Below are positions 6,031 to 8,374 of a stretch of DNA of 8,374 nucleotides, piece after piece (within the stretch, counting starts at the first letter, position 1; every line of letters begins with the position of its first letter). The stretch comes from JAMCRM01 sp041685075 (GTDB lineage Bacteria; Acidobacteriota; Terriglobia; Bryobacterales; Bryobacteraceae): the NCBI GenBank assembly GCA_041685075.1, contig JAWLGN010000240.1, positions 1 to 8,374 on the forward strand. The letters are read 5' to 3'. The position numbers and the translations under genes were made by a program. The notes below the pieces were generated by a model. It did not search any database. It had not been told where the DNA came from and saw nothing but the letters and a program-made list of their open reading frames with translations.

Positions 6031-6720
6031 ATGTTTCAGGCGATGTTGCGGCGAGCGATGGTGGCGTGTTTTGCCATCGCTCTGCTGCTCACCCCGGCTA
6101 AACTCGCGCTGGCGAGTCCGATCCTGGAGTACACGGATTCGTTCACGGCAACGGCGACCGGCGGCGTGGTCGTCATCGAGAACGACTTTGTGGTGCCTCA
6201 GTTCGATCCCTCATTGGGGATTTTGACGCGCATCGACGTCCTGCTGGATGCGTATCTGGACGGTTCGGTTACGATTTTCAATCCCCCCGAAAACTCGGCG
6301 CTGGATCTCTACTCGGCCTCGATGCGCTCCACGGTGCGGCTTATGGACAGCGGCGGCAATGAACTGGTGCAGGTCCGCCCGCTGTTCCGGCGCGAATACG
6401 ACGATGGCGTGAGCATTCCCGGCGGCAGCAGCCATATCGAGAGAGGCAGCGCCAGCGACAGCTCGATGGTGACTCTGTACAGCGGTTTTTCCCCGTTCAT
6501 CGGCTCGGGCGATGTCCTGGCATACAGCCTGCACGTTGTTTCCATGGGCACCGCGGAGGTGCAGGCGGGTTTGAACACGTCCGACAGCGTTACCACCACC
6601 GGACAAGTAACGGTGCGATACTACTACGGCGAGTTCCAAGTTCCCGAGCCGACGACCATGGTGTTTATGGGTGGCGGTCTGATCGGCTTGGCCCTGGTTG
6701 CGCGGAAGCGCCTGGGCTGA
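6031..6720 (+). CDS. PEP-CTERM sorting-domain protein, second of a tandem pair
   Basis: The 229-residue protein has a signal peptide with a basic start (MLRR), a hydrophobic core and probable cleavage after ALA at residue 28. The C-terminus carries VPEPTTMVFMG (from 204), a hydrophobic segment about 209-223 and RKRLG at the very end, a canonical exosortase sorting signal. The body contains PQFDPSLGILTRIDVLLDA (56-74), which aligns with FDSDLGPLTGITITLSGTA of the upstream protein, and QVTVRYYYGEF just before the PEP motif aligns with TLAIEYTFGGA there; the two genes look like diverged duplicates. This one has no cysteine in its mature part. The frame is open from 5956, but the ATG at 6031 is preferred: GGGAG at 6018-6022 lies 8 nt upstream and the signal peptide begins there. 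The specific role is unknown; a surface or matrix protein is likely. Confidence 0.88.
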   Translation: MFQAMLRRAMVACFAIALLLTPAKLALASPILEYTDSFTATATGGVVVIENDFVVPQFDPSLGILTRIDVLLDAYLDGSVTIFNPPENSALDLYSASMRSTVRLMDSGGNELVQVRPLFRREYDDGVSIPGGSSHIERGSASDSSMVTLYSGFSPFIGSGDVLAYSLHVVSMGTAEVQAGLNTSDSVTTTGQVTVRYYYGEFQVPEPTTMVFMGGGLIGLALVARKRLG

Positions 6721-6751
6721 CGGCGCGGCAGGGCACCTCTCGATCGCCTTC

Positions 6752-7543
6752 CTAGGGAGCCTTCCGATATAGCTTGTTGCGTACCCGCAGCCACCATTCG
6801 GCGGGGCGCGCCGAGTTTTCTTCACACCAGGCGGCATCCACCATGTCGAGCGACCTGGCCAGGGCTGCGTCTTGCTGGGCGTTGCGGCGGAGGATGCGGC
6901 GGGCGTTGAATTCCGGGGAGGAGCGCCCGGTTTGGGGCTTGCCGCACAGCGAGCCGCGGAGCACGGCGCGAAGCGCCGTATCGGCCCGTGCGCCGGCGGG
7001 GGGCAGCGGCCCGGCGCCGGTGTGGACGCCCGGCACGGTAGCGGAGGCGATGCGCAACTCCATGGGGTAGGTCAGCCAGCGTCCGCTCAGGAAGACATCG
7101 GCCTGGAGGCGCATGCGGTCTGACGGAGCGGAGGGCGGCACCCAGAGGTCCATGAGAAAAACCGCGGTTTGCACGCCGGAGGGAGGAGGCAAGGGGTTCG
7201 TGAAGTGGATGGTGTAGGGCGGCTCCACCTTTTCGAGCGTGTCCGCGACCCAGCCCTCCCCGGCCTTGGTGAACCAGGCGCGGTAGAGGCGCGGCTGGAG
7301 GATTTCGGGGTTCTGCTGGATATAGATGGTGGCGGTTTCGTCTACAGGCACCTGGCAGACGATCCAGAACGAGGCCCAGGCGTTGCGGGCGAGGGCCGGG
7401 GAGAGGATTTCGACGGGCGCGGCGCCGCGGTCGGGGAGGGCGATTTCGCCGGAGGGGTCGGGACGCTGGAACTCGGAATAGACCCGCAGTTCCTGGGCGG
7501 CGGCCGGCGCGAGAGCCAGGAGGAAGCAGAACAGGACGCGCAT
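6752..7543 (-). CDS. Secreted protein of unknown function, coupled to the aldolase gene
   Basis: I do not recognise a named family. The 263-residue protein starts with a clear signal peptide (MRVLFCFLLALAPAAA, cleaved before QEL), so it is exported. Residues about 18-170 form a compact-looking segment with many beta-prone stretches (ATIYIQQNPE, YTIHFTNPLPP, TAVFLMDLWVPP, RLQADVFLSGRWLTYPMELR), suggesting a beta-sandwich. After a Gly/Ala/Pro linker near 172-188, the C-terminal 75 residues are charged and probably helical (RRILRRNAQQDAALARSLD) and end with AEWWLRVRNKLYRKAP. Two cysteines in the mature part lie in this tail (C200, C240), with another at C63. The ATG follows the aldolase stop by 2 nt with no clear Shine-Dalgarno sequence, so translation is probably coupled. 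The frame stays open upstream across the aldolase gene, but that part is out of frame with the recognisable protein, and the signal peptide fixes the start. Confidence 0.8.
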   Translation of the reverse strand: MRVLFCFLLALAPAAAQELRVYSEFQRPDPSGEIALPDRGAAPVEILSPALARNAWASFWIVCQVPVDETATIYIQQNPEILQPRLYRAWFTKAGEGWVADTLEKVEPPYTIHFTNPLPPPSGVQTAVFLMDLWVPPSAPSDRMRLQADVFLSGRWLTYPMELRIASATVPGVHTGAGPLPPAGARADTALRAVLRGSLCGKPQTGRSSPEFNARRILRRNAQQDAALARSLDMVDAAWCEENSARPAEWWLRVRNKLYRKAP

Positions 7544-7545
7544 GG

Positions 7546-8346
7546 TCAATAGAGCGTGCGCGGGGCGGCGGCCGCGGTGCGTCCCATGGGTTCCAGGTAC
7601 TGGCGCGCTCCGGCGGCCAGCAGCACCAGCTCGCTGGGAGCCTGGAAGAGCCGGAAGCCCTGCTCCATGTATTCGGGAATTTTGGCGGCCGAGATGGCGG
7701 GGCGGCCGACAGCCTTGCCGTGGCGGCGGGCGGCATCGACCACGCGGGCAATGGCGTCGTCGAGCAGGGGGTGATCCTGCTTGCCGCGGAGGCCCAGAGA
7801 GAAGGACAGGTCGCTGGTGCCGATGAAGAGGGCGTCGAGCCCGGGGGTGGCGGCGATGGCGTCGATGGCCTCGACGGCGCGGGCCTCTTCGACGATGCCG
7901 ATGACCACGACGTTGGCATCGGCCAGGTCGTGGTAGGAGTCGCAGGCGGGCCAGCAGAACTTGGCGAGGCCGGGTCCGGAGCCGCGGCGCCCGGCGGGTG
8001 GATAGCGGCAGGCGGCAGCCGCCTGAGCGGCCAGTTCCGGGGTGCTGGTGAAGGGGAAAATCACTCCGGCCACGCCGGCGTCGAGCACGCGCTTGGCGGT
8101 CCACAGCTCGTTGACCGGAACGCGGGCGAAGGGCACGGCGGGGAGCGCCCGCACCGCCAGGGTCATGTTGCGCAGGGTTTCGAGCGTGATGGGGGAGTGC
8201 TCCATCTCGATCCAGAGGAAGTCGAAGCCCATGGTGGCGGCGTGCGCCGCCACGTCCACGCTGTTCACCGTAATAGTGGCGCCCACCACGGGACGGCCCT
8301 CCCGCAGGGCTTTCTTGACGGGGTTTTCCCAAGCAGGTTGTGTCAT
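7546..8346 (-). CDS. HpcH/HpaI-family class II (metal-dependent) pyruvate aldolase
   Basis: The 266-residue protein has the usual length for this TIM-barrel family, which reversibly cleaves 2-keto-3-deoxy or 4-hydroxy-2-oxo acids to pyruvate (or a relative) and an aldehyde, using a divalent metal. Family motifs appear in order: FDFLWIEMEHSP with catalytic H50, FARVP with R75, LDAG with D89 (partner of the active-site His in HpaI), CRYPPAGRRGSG (113-124), IVEEARAVEAID with metal ligand E153, and LDALFIGTSDLSFSLG with metal ligand D179. The residues needed for activity are all present. Whether the substrate is 2,4-dihydroxyhept-2-enedioate, 2-keto-3-deoxy-rhamnonate or another acid cannot be told from sequence alone. 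There is no signal peptide, so it is cytosolic. It is the first visible gene of a two-gene unit with the downstream secreted protein. Confidence 0.93.
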   Translation of the reverse strand: MTQPAWENPVKKALREGRPVVGATITVNSVDVAAHAATMGFDFLWIEMEHSPITLETLRNMTLAVRALPAVPFARVPVNELWTAKRVLDAGVAGVIFPFTSTPELAAQAAAACRYPPAGRRGSGPGLAKFCWPACDSYHDLADANVVVIGIVEEARAVEAIDAIAATPGLDALFIGTSDLSFSLGLRGKQDHPLLDDAIARVVDAARRHGKAVGRPAISAAKIPEYMEQGFRLFQAPSELVLLAAGARQYLEPMGRTAAAAPRTLY

Positions 8347-8356
8347 AGTACGGGGA

Positions 8357-8371
8357 CCTGGCTGCGCCAGG
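8357..8371. repeat. Inverted repeat upstream of the aldolase gene
   Basis: CCTGGC-TGC-GCCAGG is a perfect 6-bp inverted repeat with a 3-nt loop, about 10 bp before the aldolase start on the minus strand. It could be a leader hairpin, an operator or the end of a gene beyond the window edge. The window stops 3 nt past it, so context is missing. Confidence 0.3.
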
Positions 8372-8374
8372 CTT

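Noticed and set aside
6721..6751. Terminator between the second PEP-CTERM gene and the convergent secreted-protein gene
   Set aside because: No strong stem or T-run is visible. Only short chance complementarity such as GGCG/CGCC is present.
7544..8332. An N-terminal extension that would fuse the secreted protein to about 260 upstream residues
   Set aside because: The extension is the out-of-frame shadow of the aldolase gene and is Arg/Pro-rich. The real N-terminus is the signal peptide starting at 7543.

Overview
The window is GC-rich bacterial DNA carrying ten protein-coding genes, one of them cut by the left edge, packed with very little intergenic space. The gene mix suggests an Acidobacteriota genome, perhaps the Solibacter/Bryobacter group: a bacterial-microcompartment shell gene, a YacL-IspD-IspF cluster, PEP-CTERM exported proteins, an M28 peptidase and a conserved-looking secreted protein. 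The taxonomic call is an inference from gene content and composition; there is no rRNA or other marker here.

Region 1 (1-1040, + strand) is the tail of a bacterial microcompartment (BMC) operon. It holds the C-terminal part of a PduS-like flavin/Fe-S oxidoreductase and a complete PduT-like double-BMC-domain shell protein whose single cysteine falls at the known [4Fe-4S] position. Together they look like an electron conduit across a microcompartment shell. The cargo enzymes must lie upstream, outside the window.

Region 2 (1097-3444, + strand) is a three-gene unit: a membrane-anchored PIN-TRAM protein (YacL family), IspD and IspF. The last two are the third and fifth enzymes of the MEP isoprenoid pathway. 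Gene junctions are 4 nt apart or overlap by 4 nt, and a candidate extended -10 promoter precedes the first gene. IspD has an enlarged catalytic loop.

Region 3 (3455-5077, - strand) is a secreted zinc aminopeptidase of family M28 with an inserted PA-like region. It converges on ispF, and the two stop codons are the two ends of one perfect palindrome.

Region 4 (5078-6720, + strand) begins with a 219-nt, relatively AT-rich divergent spacer holding a candidate promoter. Two tandem, apparently paralogous PEP-CTERM proteins follow, separated by 14 nt with a hairpin at the junction. They are probably surface or matrix proteins processed by an exosortase encoded elsewhere.

Region 5 (6752-8346, - strand) is a two-gene unit: an HpcH/HpaI-type class II pyruvate aldolase followed after 2 nt by a secreted protein of unknown function. 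No RNA genes, insertion sequences or CRISPR arrays were seen. I did not find a clearly new multi-gene system. The most interesting points are the BMC electron-transfer pair, the PEP-CTERM pair, the palindromic convergent stop codons and the aldolase/secreted-protein coupling.
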